DNA from: Qipengyuania polymorpha
GTDB taxonomy: Bacteria; Pseudomonadota; Alphaproteobacteria; Sphingomonadales; Sphingomonadaceae
Length of the DNA: 64,000 nt
Direction: 5' to 3'
Assembly (NCBI RefSeq): GCF_019711435.1
Contig: NZ_JAIGNK010000001.1
Coordinates: 186,001-250,000 of the forward strand
The notes beneath the pieces were generated by a model. It made no database searches and was not told where the DNA came from. It saw only the letters and a list, made by a program, of their open reading frames with translations. A program made the translations under genes and the position numbers. Below, in pieces: positions 54,411-63,139 of the stretch (position 1 is the stretch's first letter; each line of letters opens with the position of its first letter).

Positions 54411-54794
54411 CTAAACGTAGGAGACTACCTCGAATTCGATGCCGTCCCAGTCGAAGAAATAGAACCGCTTGCCGGGATCGTACGCATCGTGGCCGAACGG
54501 TTCGAGGCCGTGGCGTTTGGCCGCTTCTTCTGCCGCATCGAGGTCGTCGACGGTGAATGCCAGGTGGTTGAGCGGGTTCCCCTTGGTGTATTCGCCCTTC
54601 ACATGCTCGCCCGTGTAGAGCGCGATATAATCGTGCTCGGCCCCGACATGGACCGAGCGACCATATTTCATCGAGGGGCCGCGCCAGCGCTCCTTCCAGC
54701 CGAGCATGTCGATCAGCAACGCGGCGCTGCGTTCGGGGTCGGTGACCGAGATATTGGCGTGTTCGAGGCGGCCCTGGGGTTTGGTGGTAGCCAT
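54411..54794 (-). CDS. VOC superfamily protein (glyoxalase-like), probable SoxR target
   Basis: 127 residues with two beta-alpha-beta-beta-beta modules: HANISVTDPERSAALLIDML with an N-terminal metal-site His, and NHLAFTVDDLDAAEEAAKRHG with the next. DGIEFEVVSY ends with a metal-site Glu. This is the glyoxalase I/dioxygenase/bleomycin-resistance fold. The promoter has a 19-base spacer holding a SoxR box, so expression likely rises under redox-cycling drugs. Detoxification is likely; the substrate is unknown. Confidence 0.88.
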   Translation of the reverse strand: MATTKPQGRLEHANISVTDPERSAALLIDMLGWKERWRGPSMKYGRSVHVGAEHDYIALYTGEHVKGEYTKGNPLNHLAFTVDDLDAAEEAAKRHGLEPFGHDAYDPGKRFYFFDWDGIEFEVVSYV

Positions 54795-54849
54795 AATGCA
54801 TCTCCATTCCTTGCCCGCGATGAGAGCGGGTCCGTTAGCGATGCACCAC

Positions 54850-54880
54850 CATATGCAACCTCAACCTTGGTTGAGGTCAA
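54850..54880 (-). promoter_or_regulatory. SoxR box in a 19-base-spacer promoter
   Basis: CCTCAACC-TT-GGTTGAGG (54859-54876) matches the known SoxR-box dyad. On the minus strand TTGACC (54880-54875), a 19-base spacer and CATATG (54855-54850) form the over-long promoter typical of MerR/SoxR activation, directed at the VOC gene. The box also overlaps a rightward TTGAGG-N17-TATCGC that could serve soxR. Confidence 0.85.
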
Positions 54881-54907
54881 GGGTGGTTTTCGCTATCGCT
54901 GTAATCG

Positions 54908-55345
54908 ATGAAAGCGAACGACCTTCTGCCCATCGGCGACCTCGCGCGGCGCACCGGCCTCAGCGTTTCGGCCATCCGGTTCTACGAGGGCAAGGGACTG
55001 GTCGAGCCGATCCGCACGAGCGGCAACCAGCGCCGCTTCCTGCGCAGCGATATCCGGCGGTTGAGTTTCATCCTCATCTGCCAGAAATTGGGGTTGGCCC
55101 TGTCGGAGATCGAGGAGGCGCTTGCGGGATTGCCCCATGGCCGCACCCCCAATGCAGCCGACTGGAAACGGATCAGTGGCGAGGTTCGCAAGCGCATCGA
55201 CGCGCAAATCGCCGCCCTGCAGAAGGTGCGCGAAGACCTCGATGGGTGCATCGGCTGCGGATGCCTGAGCCTGAAGAAATGCGCGCTCTACAACCCGCAG
55301 GACAAATGGGGCGAGACAGGAAGCGGACCAAGGGTCCTGCGCTAA
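54908..55345 (+). CDS. soxR: Redox-sensitive transcriptional activator SoxR
   Basis: 145 residues, MerR family. IGDLARRTGLSVSAIRFYEGKG is the winged helix-turn-helix. CIGCGCLSLKKC near residues 114-125 (C114, C117, C119, C125) is the SoxR [2Fe-2S] signature. Oxidation of the cluster by redox-active compounds or superoxide activates transcription. A SoxR box sits between it and the divergent VOC gene, which is likely its direct target. No soxS is present, as expected outside enterics. Confidence 0.96.
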   Translation: MKANDLLPIGDLARRTGLSVSAIRFYEGKGLVEPIRTSGNQRRFLRSDIRRLSFILICQKLGLALSEIEEALAGLPHGRTPNAADWKRISGEVRKRIDAQIAALQKVREDLDGCIGCGCLSLKKCALYNPQDKWGETGSGPRVLR

Positions 55346-55413
55346 TTGGAGCAGCGTTCTTGTTACGGCGCCTTGCGTCTGGTAGCTTCCGCCTCATTGG
55401 GAGGAGAGACAGC

Positions 55414-55806
55414 ATGAAGAAACTCGCACTTGCCCTGTCGGCAACCCTGATGCTGGCCGGAACTGCCGCTGACGCGCAGCAGCGTGTCCAGGCACAGCAG
55501 CCACAGCCTCGCCAGCCCGGCTATGAGGCTCCCAAGATGAACCCGGTGCTGACCGAACTCAAAGCGCTGAGGGCTCATGTCGATGCGCTGGAGGAGAGGG
55601 CGGGCAAGCAAATCCTCGTCTTCCACTTCTCGCAAGGCCAGGCCCCCGGCGAGTCCGAGAACGACTACCAGACCAACCAGCAGAACGCTGCGATGCTGTG
55701 CGAGCAGTTTCTCAAGGACCGCTATGGGCGGGTCGTTTCCTATCGCATTCACTCGGCCAACGGCTTCTTTTATTTCTCGCATTTGCTGTGCGAAACAAAA
55801 CCTTGA
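55414..55806 (+). CDS. Secreted protein of unknown function
   Basis: 130 residues from ATG 55414, with a strong GGGAGGAGA ribosome binding site. The signal peptide MKKLALALSATLMLAGTAADA is followed by a Gln/Pro-rich linker. A small domain then contains two cysteines (AAMLCEQFLK and SHLLCETKP), which could form a disulfide in the periplasm. ILVFHFSQGQAPGE hints at a beta-strand start. I recognise no family. Conserved placement near soxR is unverified. Confidence 0.68.
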   Translation: MKKLALALSATLMLAGTAADAQQRVQAQQPQPRQPGYEAPKMNPVLTELKALRAHVDALEERAGKQILVFHFSQGQAPGESENDYQTNQQNAAMLCEQFLKDRYGRVVSYRIHSANGFFYFSHLLCETKP

Positions 55807-55865
55807 AGCACGCGCTTTCTTAGGCCTTGCGCACTGAGTGCAAAGCGTGACAACGCGGGATTGCT

Positions 55866-56438
55866 TTGTCCCGCCTTCTCGCTTCACGATATCTGCTTTG
55901 GTTCATTCTCGCGCTGCCCGGCCTGCGGCTGGCGGGGCGCTGGCAATTCACGCCTGACGCATACGGCTATGGCCATGCGATTGCCGATAGTGGCGACTGG
56001 GCGGCATGGCTGTTGATGGTAACGCTGGCAGTCACGCCCTTGCGACTGTTGTTCCGCAAATCGGCAGTGGCGAAATGGCTCGTGCGCCATCGCCGCGACC
56101 TGGGGGTGGCGAGCTTCGCCTATGCGCTGCTGCACACCGGCGTCTATCTCTGGAAGAAGGGCACGCTGGAGCTCGTGCTGGCAGAAATGGGCGAGGGTTT
56201 CATCCTCGCGGGCTGGCTCGCGTTCGCGCTGTTCCTGCCCCTTGCGATTACCTCCAATGACGCTTCGATGCGGGCGCTCAAGCGGTCATGGAAGACTTTG
56301 CACCGGCTGGTCTATCCGGCTGCGGTGCTGACTTTCCTGCATTGGGTCTGGTCGGCCTTCGACCCGACCACGGCTTGGATACACGTGGGTATCCTCGCCG
56401 CGATCGAGGGTCTCAGGATCTGGCTTCAACGCCGTTAG
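55866..56438 (+). CDS. msrQ: Heme-binding membrane subunit MsrQ-like (ferric reductase fold)
   Basis: 190 residues, starting with TTG at 55866; no better upstream start. About six membrane helices. FAYALLHTGVYLW and LVYPAAVLTFLHWVWSAF contain the histidines that bind heme b in the ferric-reductase-like domain, and LRLAGRW near the start matches MsrQ. MsrQ supplies electrons to the periplasmic methionine sulfoxide reductase MsrP. No msrP gene is next to it in this window. The end overlaps the HhH-lipoprotein gene by four bases. Confidence 0.86.
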   Translation: MSRLLASRYLLWFILALPGLRLAGRWQFTPDAYGYGHAIADSGDWAAWLLMVTLAVTPLRLLFRKSAVAKWLVRHRRDLGVASFAYALLHTGVYLWKKGTLELVLAEMGEGFILAGWLAFALFLPLAITSNDASMRALKRSWKTLHRLVYPAAVLTFLHWVWSAFDPTTAWIHVGILAAIEGLRIWLQRR

Positions 56439-56935
56439 AGCGTCACGTACTGGCGGAAGCGCGCGACTTCGGCTTCATCGACATACTTGCCGATTTCGCG
56501 GTCGAATTCGTCCATGTCCGCATAGGGGCGGTATTCCATGAACTCATGCTCCATCTTTTCGGTCATGCCAGGGATGAGCTTGATGTCCGCTTCGCTGGCG
56601 GTGTTGAGGTTGACCGGCACGAACAGCGTTTCGCGGACCGTGGCAGCTTCTTCTTCGCTGAGGCTGGCCATCAGCACTTCGTTGAAGGCGCTGGCATTTT
56701 CATATGGCTGGCCGGCGATGATGGCTTCAGCCAGTTCGGGCGTCACGCCTGCCATGCCGGCGAGTTGTTCGGCAGTCACGGTGCTGGCATCCATCACGGC
56801 AGCGGTGGTGGCGACCGTGTCTTCGGCAGGAGCTGCGGTTTCGGTGTCTTCGACAACCTCTTCTTCGGCGCCCGAGCAGGCGGCGAGGGTGAGAGCGGTC
56901 CCGGCAAGGGCGGCGGCGGCAACAAGTTTACGCAT
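56435..56935 (-). CDS. Helix-hairpin-helix lipoprotein (ComEA-like domain)
   Basis: 166 residues. MRKLVAAAALAGTALTLAAC is a lipoprotein signal (LAAC lipobox). An acidic, Ala/Thr-rich linker of about 30 residues follows, then two helix-hairpin-helix-like motifs: AEQLAGMAGVTPELAEAIIAG and PVNLNTASEADIKLIPGMTEK. ComEA-type HhH domains bind DNA, but here they are lipid-anchored and Glu-rich, so ordinary DNA uptake is not certain. Convergent with msrQ, overlapping it by four bases. Confidence 0.78.
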   Translation of the reverse strand: MRKLVAAAALAGTALTLAACSGAEEEVVEDTETAAPAEDTVATTAAVMDASTVTAEQLAGMAGVTPELAEAIIAGQPYENASAFNEVLMASLSEEEAATVRETLFVPVNLNTASEADIKLIPGMTEKMEHEFMEYRPYADMDEFDREIGKYVDEAEVARFRQYVTL

Positions 56936-57023
56936 GGGTGTTCCTCTTATTGATAAGCATTCGCATTAGCATCTTTATGCTTGATGGAAAGGGGTTTCTG
57001 TCCAGCCCAGCGAACGGGCCGGT

Positions 57024-57551
57024 TCAATGTTCCGGCCCGAGCTCCGGGTCGAGGTCGCGCGGGCGGGCGAAATGGACGAGCTTGCCGCAGCCTTCCTTGA
57101 GGTCCGCCCAGTCGTCGATGTCGAGCTCGAACACGGCGAAGGCGGCGGTGGGGAACTTGACCTTGGCTTCGTCGAAGAGGTCATTCTCGTTCTTGGGCGC
57201 GACCAGTTCGAAGACCATGTCGCCGAAGCCGGGGTTGTGACCCGCCAGCAGCAATGCCTCGGCATCTCCGCCCTGTTCGCTGATGACGTCGCAAATCGTT
57301 TCGGTCGAGGCGAGGTAGAGGCTGTCCTCCCACTGCGGCTCCGGCCCGATGGCGGCCTGTTCGAGCGTGATTTTCACGCGCTTGGCGGGGCTGGCGATGA
57401 GCTTGTCCCACTTGACCCCGTGGTCGCGGACATGCGCGCCGATGAGCGCTGCACCCTTGCAACCGCGCGCATTGAGGCCCCGGTCGAAATCGCGCTTGTC
57501 GCTCTGTCCCCAATCGGACTTGGCGTGGCGCAACAGGCCGAGGACTTTCAC
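57024..57551 (-). CDS. SixA-like histidine phosphatase
   Basis: 175 residues starting with GTG 57551. LGLLRHAKSDWG is the R-H catalytic motif of the histidine phosphatase superfamily. LLAGHNPGFGD carries the second catalytic His. SixA dephosphorylates phosphohistidine in HPt domains or in PtsH/NPr, which is a possible role. The enclosing gene pair is leftward, between a sterol desaturase and the HhH lipoprotein. A hairpin (57015-57039) surrounds its stop codon. Confidence 0.86.
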   Translation of the reverse strand: MKVLGLLRHAKSDWGQSDKRDFDRGLNARGCKGAALIGAHVRDHGVKWDKLIASPAKRVKITLEQAAIGPEPQWEDSLYLASTETICDVISEQGGDAEALLLAGHNPGFGDMVFELVAPKNENDLFDEAKVKFPTAAFAVFELDIDDWADLKEGCGKLVHFARPRDLDPELGPEH

Positions 57552-57662
57552 TTGGGCTCTATCTCCGTGGCGAGGGCTGGCTGATACATAGCGGCGCAAG
57601 GCAGCGTGGCAACTGCCGCTTGGGGTATTGCCCGCGAAAAACGGGTTGGGACGAGGCGCGCG

Positions 57663-58496
57663 TCAGGCTGCGCTGGCGGGGTTCTCGCGCTTGGTCCGGC
57701 GTTGTATCAGCGGCTTGGCGACGGCGCGAAAGCGCTCCTTGTATTGCGGGTGCTCGGTTCCCATCCAGCGGTCCCACCAGGTGAAATAAAAGCCGAAATT
57801 GTGGTTGCCGCCCGAATGGTGGAGGTCGTGATGCGTGGTCGTGCTGATCCAGTCGGTCCACTTGCTGTCGACCCAGCCCGCGGGGTGAATTTCGACCCCT
57901 GCATGCTGCATCACATTGCGGCTGATCTGGATCCAGATAAACAGCAGCAGGGCGAGGCCGGTGAAGGCAAAGCCCATGAGGCTCGTCACCAGCAGGAAGA
58001 GCGGCATGAAGGCCGCCTCGATAATCGCTTCGATCCAGGTGAAGCTGTAGGCGGTGAAGGGGGTCGGCGTGCGCGACTTGTGATGATGGAGGTGAACCGG
58101 CCGGAACAGCAGTTTCGAGTGCATGGCCCTATGCGTCCAGTAGAACCACGCATCATGCGCGAGGATGATGGCGGCCGCCTGCACCAGCGCGAGCCAGAGG
58201 GGGAATTCGCTTATCTCGAACTTGATGACGCCCACCCGGCTGAGCGCGAGGGTGGCGAGCGTCGTCACGCCGAAGAAGAATACGGTGCGCAGCGAAGACA
58301 GGATTTCGCGCGCATAATCGTGGCGGGTGGCGCGGCGTGTCTGGATGCGGCGGTTCTCGGCCCAAAGGCGGAAGATGAGGAGGAAGCCGAACATTGCGCC
58401 AGCGGCGATGGCATAGCGCGAGAAGTCGAAATACATCACGCGCGTGATGTGGTCGGAGACGAGCGCGAAGACTGTTTCAGAACCTTCCGCTTGCAA
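57663..58496 (-). CDS. Sterol desaturase / fatty acid hydroxylase family protein
   Basis: 277 residues, integral membrane, four to five helices. Histidine clusters that bind a di-iron centre are present: HDAWFYWTHRAMHS, HLHHHKSRT and THHDLHHSGGNHN, the ERG3/FA-hydroxylase pattern. It probably hydroxylates or desaturates a membrane lipid, e.g. a carotenoid or sphingolipid head or acyl chain. The substrate cannot be read from sequence. Stand-alone leftward gene between the sixA-like and helicase genes. Confidence 0.87.
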   Translation of the reverse strand: MQAEGSETVFALVSDHITRVMYFDFSRYAIAAGAMFGFLLIFRLWAENRRIQTRRATRHDYAREILSSLRTVFFFGVTTLATLALSRVGVIKFEISEFPLWLALVQAAAIILAHDAWFYWTHRAMHSKLLFRPVHLHHHKSRTPTPFTAYSFTWIEAIIEAAFMPLFLLVTSLMGFAFTGLALLLFIWIQISRNVMQHAGVEIHPAGWVDSKWTDWISTTTHHDLHHSGGNHNFGFYFTWWDRWMGTEHPQYKERFRAVAKPLIQRRTKRENPASAA

Positions 58497-58559
58497 AGCC
58501 GCCTCCTTCTACTCTTCCCGGCAGGATGCGCCCAAAACGGCCGGTTTGCAACTGGCGAA

Positions 58560-61313
58560 TTACTTGCCCGTGGTGTCCGATTCCTCGGCTTTTATTTCGG
58601 AAGATGATTGGTCGAGACCAGCTGCAACCCGCGCGAGTGCTTCGTCGAGAGTGACGCGGTGGACGGGTGTGCCTTCCGGGAAGGCCGACAGGAGGCGGCT
58701 CGGGAAAGCGGGCGACAGCACCACGAAGTGCCCGGCATCATCCTTGCTGCGGATGAGGCGACCGAAAGCCTGCGCAAGGCGTGCGCGGATGATGCGGTCG
58801 TCATAGCGCTGGGCACCGCCAGCCTGTTCGGCGGCGGCAGCGCGGCGGGCGCGGTGGAGGATGGTGGGGCGCGGCCAGGGGACGCTTTCCATGACCACGC
58901 AGCGAAGCGAGCGGCCCGGGACGTCCACCCCGTCGCGCAGGGCATCGGTGCCGAGCAGGCTGGCGCGGGCATCGTCGCGGAAGATGTCGGTCAGCGTGCC
59001 GGTATCGATGGGGTCGATGTGCTGCGCAAATAGCGGCAGGCCAGCCCGCGCCAGCCGGTCGGCGATACGGCCATAGACCGCGCGCATCCGGCGGATGGCA
59101 GTGAAAAGGCCCAGCACGCCGCCGTCGCTCGCCTCGATGAGGCGGGCATAGGCTCCGGCAAGCGCGGGAATGTCGCCGCGCTTGATATCGGTGACGATAA
59201 GCACCTCGGCGCGGCCCGCATAATCGAAGGGACTGTCGGCCTGCGTGGTCTTGGGCAGCAGTTCCAGATGCGGCGTGCCGCTCTTGGCAATCGCGTGCTC
59301 CCAGTCCGTGCCGCCCTCGTCGCGGTCGGTCAGCGTGGCGCTGGTCAGCATCACGCCATGCGCGGGTTCGAGCACCACCTGCGCAAAGGGTTTCATCGGA
59401 TCGAGCCAGTGGCGGTAGAGCCCGACATCGAATTCGCGCGCATCGTTGCGATCGACCGCCAGCCAGTCGACGAATTCGGGGTCTGCCGGTCCGCCAAGGC
59501 GAGAAAGCAGCGCCTCCCATGCGGCGATGAGGTCGATGCGCCACGCGAGGGAATGCCGCGCCCCCTCGATACGCGCACGGCCCTGTCCATCGAGCCAGTC
59601 GGGCGCGTCTTCCAGCACTGCTTCGATCCTCCCGGCCAGCTTGAGCAGCGGGGTGCGGATTAGTGCGAGCGCCTGCGCGGCGGTTCCGGCGGCCTCGACC
59701 AGTTCGCCGGGAAGCTGCGCGGTCTCGGTCTCGATGCCGTAGCCCGCCTCCAGCCCGCTCTCGTCGCGCGCAAAGGTGGTCGCGCGGACCTGTGCCAGCA
59801 GCGCCTCGAGCGGCCCCGAGGGAGCACCTTCGGCCAGCCGACCCAGCCAGCCGTCGGAGGGCAGCGCTTCGGCGGCTTCGATGGCAGCCTCCACCGCGTC
59901 GCCGCCTGCCTCGTCATAGCTCGCGACATCGGCGAGGCGCGCCGCAAGACCACGGCGGCGGCCGCGTGAATTACGCTCTGGGCCGATAATCCAGCGCCTC
60001 AGTTCGATTGCTTCCTGCCCGGTCAGCGCGGCGGAGAAGGTGCTGTCGGCAGCGTCGAAGACATGGTGCCCCTCGTCGAAGACGATGCGCGTCGGGCGGC
60101 TGGCGATATCGCGTCCGCGCGCCGCATTGACCATCACCAGCGCGTGGTTGGCGATGACGAGGTCGGCCTGCGCCGCGTTCCTCGCGCTCCTTTCGATGAA
60201 GCATTTGCGGTAGTGCGGGCAGCCGGCATAGACGCATTCGCCACGCTGGTCGGTCAACGCCGCAATGCCGCGTTTCCGGAACAGCGTACCGAGCCAGCCG
60301 GGCAAGTCCCCGCCGATCATGTCGCCGTCTTGGCTGTATGCCGCCCAGCGCGCGACGAGATGCGCGAGGATGGCCGGCCGTCCCGCAAACCCGCCCTGCA
60401 AGGCGTCCTCGAGATTGAGCAGGCAGAGATAGTTCTCGCGGCCCTTGCGCACCACGACCGGCGGGGAACCGTCCTCGCGCGCAGGCGGCCATGCCCGCGT
60501 GCTCTCGCGCCTCAACTGGCGCTGGAGGTTCTTCGTATAGGTGCTCACCCAGACCGTACCGCCCGACTGCTTCGCCCAGAGCGAGGCAGGGGCGAGATAG
60601 CCCAGCGTCTTGCCGATGCCCGTGCCCGCCTGCGCCAGCAGCACATGTGGGCGCTTTTGCCGGTCGCGGGGGGCGAAGACATGGCCTGCTCCGCGCGCGA
60701 ACATTCGCTGCCCCTCGCGCCGCTCCGCCCCTTCGCCGGTCAGCCTTTCGAGATGCGCCTCGATCTCCGGCTCGTCGATGAGAACCTGCGCAGGCTGCGG
60801 GCGCTCGGGCGCTTCTTCCCACTCGGGCAGGCGGGTGAAGAGCCACTTTTCGGCCTTCTCGGGTTTGCGGACATGCGGGGCGAGAACATTCGCCCATGGC
60901 CAGCGCAGCCGTGCGAGCGATTGCAGGCTCGACCACGCGCCCTCGCGCTCGGCCCAGTCCTCGCTCTCGCATGTCGCTACCAGCGCGCCCGCCGCCTGCT
61001 GGAGCAGGAGCGGAACGCCCGCATCATCCTCCGGCTCGTCGAGCCCCAGCGCTTGGGAGAGCCCCTTGGGCGTCGGCACGCAGAATTTCGCCGGATGCAC
61101 GAAAGCATACAGCTCGAGCAAATCGAGCCCCGACAAGTCGGGATAGCCCAGCCGACTCGCCACCAGTGGCGCATTCATCATCAGCAACGGCGTGTCGGCC
61201 GCCGCCATGACGGCCTCGCCCTTCGAGCACCCACGCGTCGCGCCGTTCGCATCGCGCAGCCAGGTGCCTGCGTGGCTGGCATGAAGGGCAGGGAGGGGCA
61301 GCGGCTGGCTCAC
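58560..61313 (-). CDS. DinG/XPD-like ATP-dependent DNA helicase
   Basis: About 917 residues from GTG 61313; ATG 61208 has a better ribosome binding site but would remove the start of a coherent N-terminal domain. LAQAGTGIGKTLGYLAP is Walker A and IVFDEGHHVF the DEAH-like box. Between them CLLN and GECVYAGCPHYRKCF give the four cysteines of an XPD-type Fe-S cluster. The C-terminal helicase motifs include SLLGTDALRDGVDVPG. The protein unwinds DNA 5'-3', possibly R-loops or repair intermediates, as DinG does. Head-to-tail downstream of the methionine gamma-lyase gene. Confidence 0.88.
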   Translation of the reverse strand: MSQPLPLPALHASHAGTWLRDANGATRGCSKGEAVMAAADTPLLMMNAPLVASRLGYPDLSGLDLLELYAFVHPAKFCVPTPKGLSQALGLDEPEDDAGVPLLLQQAAGALVATCESEDWAEREGAWSSLQSLARLRWPWANVLAPHVRKPEKAEKWLFTRLPEWEEAPERPQPAQVLIDEPEIEAHLERLTGEGAERREGQRMFARGAGHVFAPRDRQKRPHVLLAQAGTGIGKTLGYLAPASLWAKQSGGTVWVSTYTKNLQRQLRRESTRAWPPAREDGSPPVVVRKGRENYLCLLNLEDALQGGFAGRPAILAHLVARWAAYSQDGDMIGGDLPGWLGTLFRKRGIAALTDQRGECVYAGCPHYRKCFIERSARNAAQADLVIANHALVMVNAARGRDIASRPTRIVFDEGHHVFDAADSTFSAALTGQEAIELRRWIIGPERNSRGRRRGLAARLADVASYDEAGGDAVEAAIEAAEALPSDGWLGRLAEGAPSGPLEALLAQVRATTFARDESGLEAGYGIETETAQLPGELVEAAGTAAQALALIRTPLLKLAGRIEAVLEDAPDWLDGQGRARIEGARHSLAWRIDLIAAWEALLSRLGGPADPEFVDWLAVDRNDAREFDVGLYRHWLDPMKPFAQVVLEPAHGVMLTSATLTDRDEGGTDWEHAIAKSGTPHLELLPKTTQADSPFDYAGRAEVLIVTDIKRGDIPALAGAYARLIEASDGGVLGLFTAIRRMRAVYGRIADRLARAGLPLFAQHIDPIDTGTLTDIFRDDARASLLGTDALRDGVDVPGRSLRCVVMESVPWPRPTILHRARRAAAAEQAGGAQRYDDRIIRARLAQAFGRLIRSKDDAGHFVVLSPAFPSRLLSAFPEGTPVHRVTLDEALARVAAGLDQSSSEIKAEESDTTGK

Positions 61314-61364
61314 CCCTCGCCCGTTAGAACACAAAAGGAACGCGGGGCAAGCGCCCCGGCACAC

Positions 61365-62573
61365 TTATGCCGCCAGCGCGATGTCCGATGCGGCGAGCGC
61401 CTGTTCGAGGTCGGCGAAGATATCCTCGGCATCCTCCAGCCCGACCGAGAGGCGCAGCAGGCCTTCACCGATACCGTGCTCGGCGCGCTCTTCGGGGGTG
61501 TAGGTGGAGTGTGTCATGCTGGCAGGATGCTGGATGAGCGTCTCCGCATCGCCCAGCGAGACCGCGCGGGTAATCATGCGCAGGCGGTTCATGAAGCGGA
61601 TGCCCTGCTCGTAACCATCGGCAAGGTCGAAGGCGATCATGCCGCCGGGCAGCGCCATCTGGCGGCCTGCGAGTTCGGCCTGCGCAAAGCTTTCGAGACC
61701 CGGGTAATGGACCGCGGCAACCTGCGGCTGCGCTTCGAGCCAGCGCGCGACTTCGAGCGCGGTCTTGCTGTGACGCTCCATCCGCAGCGCCAGCGTCTTG
61801 AGGCCGCGCATCACGAGGGTGGCGGTGAAGGGGCTCATCACCGCGCCGGTCATGTCCTTCAGGCCTTCGAGGCGCACCTTCTGCATCGTCTCTGCGCTGC
61901 CCGCGACGAGGCCGCCGACAAGGTCGCCATGCCCGCCTAGATACTTGGTCGCCGAATGCACCACGATATCCGCGCCCAGTTCGACCGGGCGGGTGAGGGC
62001 GGGGGTGGCATAGGTGTTGTCGACCACGACCTGCGCGCCGCCCTTGTGGGCGACTTCACTGATGGCCGCGATATCGACCAGCCGCATGTTGGGGTTCGCG
62101 GGCGTCTCGAAATAGACGACCTTCACCTTGTCGCTCATCGCCGCTTCGAGTGCTGCAGGGTCGGTCAGGTCGACATGCGTCACCTTCACGCCGAACTTGG
62201 CAAGGCCGTGGCGGAAGAATGCGAAGGTGCAGCCGTAGAGCGTCTTGTCGGTGATGATTTCATCGCCCGCTTCGAGCAGGCTCCACATAACCGCGGTAAT
62301 TGCGCCCATGCCGCTCGCCGTGGCGACGCCTGCCTCAGCGCCTTCGAGCGTCGCGATGCGCTGTTCGAGCAGGTCGAGCGTGGGGTTGGAAATGCGGCTG
62401 TAGAAATAGCCCTGCTGTTCGCCTGCGAAGATAGCGCCGCCCTGTTCCGCGCTGTCGAAGGCGAAGGTCGAGGCCATGTGCATCGGCGGCGTGAGCGCGC
62501 CCATGTTCTCCGCCGGGTCGTAGCCATGATGGATGGCGCGGCTGGAAAATCCGGACAGGGTGGAGCGACTCAT
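61365..62573 (-). CDS. Methionine gamma-lyase (PLP-dependent Cys/Met metabolism family)
   Basis: 402 residues. HSATKYLGGHGD has the PLP-binding Lys210. TLYGCTFAFFRHG contains Tyr113 and Cys115, equivalent to the Tyr114 and Cys116 typical of true methionine gamma-lyase (Pseudomonas putida numbering). Cystathionine gamma-synthase and gamma-lyase lack that Cys. It should split methionine to methanethiol, ammonia and 2-oxobutyrate. O-acetylhomoserine sulfhydrylase remains an alternative. Divergent Lrp-type regulator at 62690, as for P. putida mdeA/mdeR. Confidence 0.87.
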   Translation of the reverse strand: MSRSTLSGFSSRAIHHGYDPAENMGALTPPMHMASTFAFDSAEQGGAIFAGEQQGYFYSRISNPTLDLLEQRIATLEGAEAGVATASGMGAITAVMWSLLEAGDEIITDKTLYGCTFAFFRHGLAKFGVKVTHVDLTDPAALEAAMSDKVKVVYFETPANPNMRLVDIAAISEVAHKGGAQVVVDNTYATPALTRPVELGADIVVHSATKYLGGHGDLVGGLVAGSAETMQKVRLEGLKDMTGAVMSPFTATLVMRGLKTLALRMERHSKTALEVARWLEAQPQVAAVHYPGLESFAQAELAGRQMALPGGMIAFDLADGYEQGIRFMNRLRMITRAVSLGDAETLIQHPASMTHSTYTPEERAEHGIGEGLLRLSVGLEDAEDIFADLEQALAASDIALAA

Positions 62574-62689
62574 GATTTGACCTCTTTCTTTGTGTTTGAG
62601 GCCTTATACCGCAGCGTGTCTGGAATATCTCTGCAAAGTGTGCCACTCTTACTGCTGATATTAGCATAATCTGCCAATAGAGGGGCAAT

Positions 62690-63139
62690 ATGGACGCCAA
62701 GGACAAACGCATCCTGCAGGAACTGCAACGCGACGGTCGCCTGACCAATGCCGAATTGGCCGAGCGGGTGAACCTGTCGCCGTCACCCTGTCTGCGCCGT
62801 GTGCGCAATCTCGAAGCAGCGGGCGTCATCGATCGTTACGTCGCCATCGTCGACCGCGAGGCGGCGGGCTATCCGGTGACGGCTTTCGTGCAGGTCACCC
62901 TCTCGCGCCACGACCGCGAGGTGGTGGACGGGTTCGAGAGGCGCGTGCGCGAGACCCCGCAAATCCTCACCTGCCATTTGATGACCGGCAGTTCGGACTA
63001 TTTGCTGCAAATCGTCGTGGCGGGGCTCGACGCCTATGAGGAATTCATGCGCGAGACGCTGCACACCACCCCGGGCATCGCGACCATCAACACCAGCTTC
63101 GTCTACGGGACCGTGAAGGACACGGTGGAATTGCCTTAA
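62690..63139 (+). CDS. Lrp/AsnC family transcriptional regulator
   Basis: 149 residues. DAKDKRILQELQRDGRLTN and AELAERVNLSPSPCLRRVRN form the helix-turn-helix. The C-terminal ligand (RAM/ACT-like) domain holds GSSDYLLQIVVAGLDAYEEF. Members sense amino acids. Its placement divergent from the methionine gamma-lyase gene suggests control by methionine, as MdeR does in Pseudomonas. The 116-base gap is AT-rich for this genome, fitting Lrp sites, but I see no clear repeat. The stop overlaps the convergent esterase gene. Confidence 0.9.
   Translation: MDAKDKRILQELQRDGRLTNAELAERVNLSPSPCLRRVRNLEAAGVIDRYVAIVDREAAGYPVTAFVQVTLSRHDREVVDGFERRVRETPQILTCHLMTGSSDYLLQIVVAGLDAYEEFMRETLHTTPGIATINTSFVYGTVKDTVELP

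Noticed and set aside
52611-54911. Plus-strand open frame of about 766 codons
   Set aside because: Opposite the S41 protease and VOC genes and out of frame with trmL; no domain.
57015-57039. CGGGCCGG/CCGGCCCG hairpin as a terminator of the sixA-like gene
   Set aside because: It straddles the stop codon and lacks a T-rich tail on the transcript side.
60063-61940. Plus-strand open frame opposite the helicase gene
   Set aside because: The minus-strand helicase has clear Walker, DEAH-type and Fe-S motifs.
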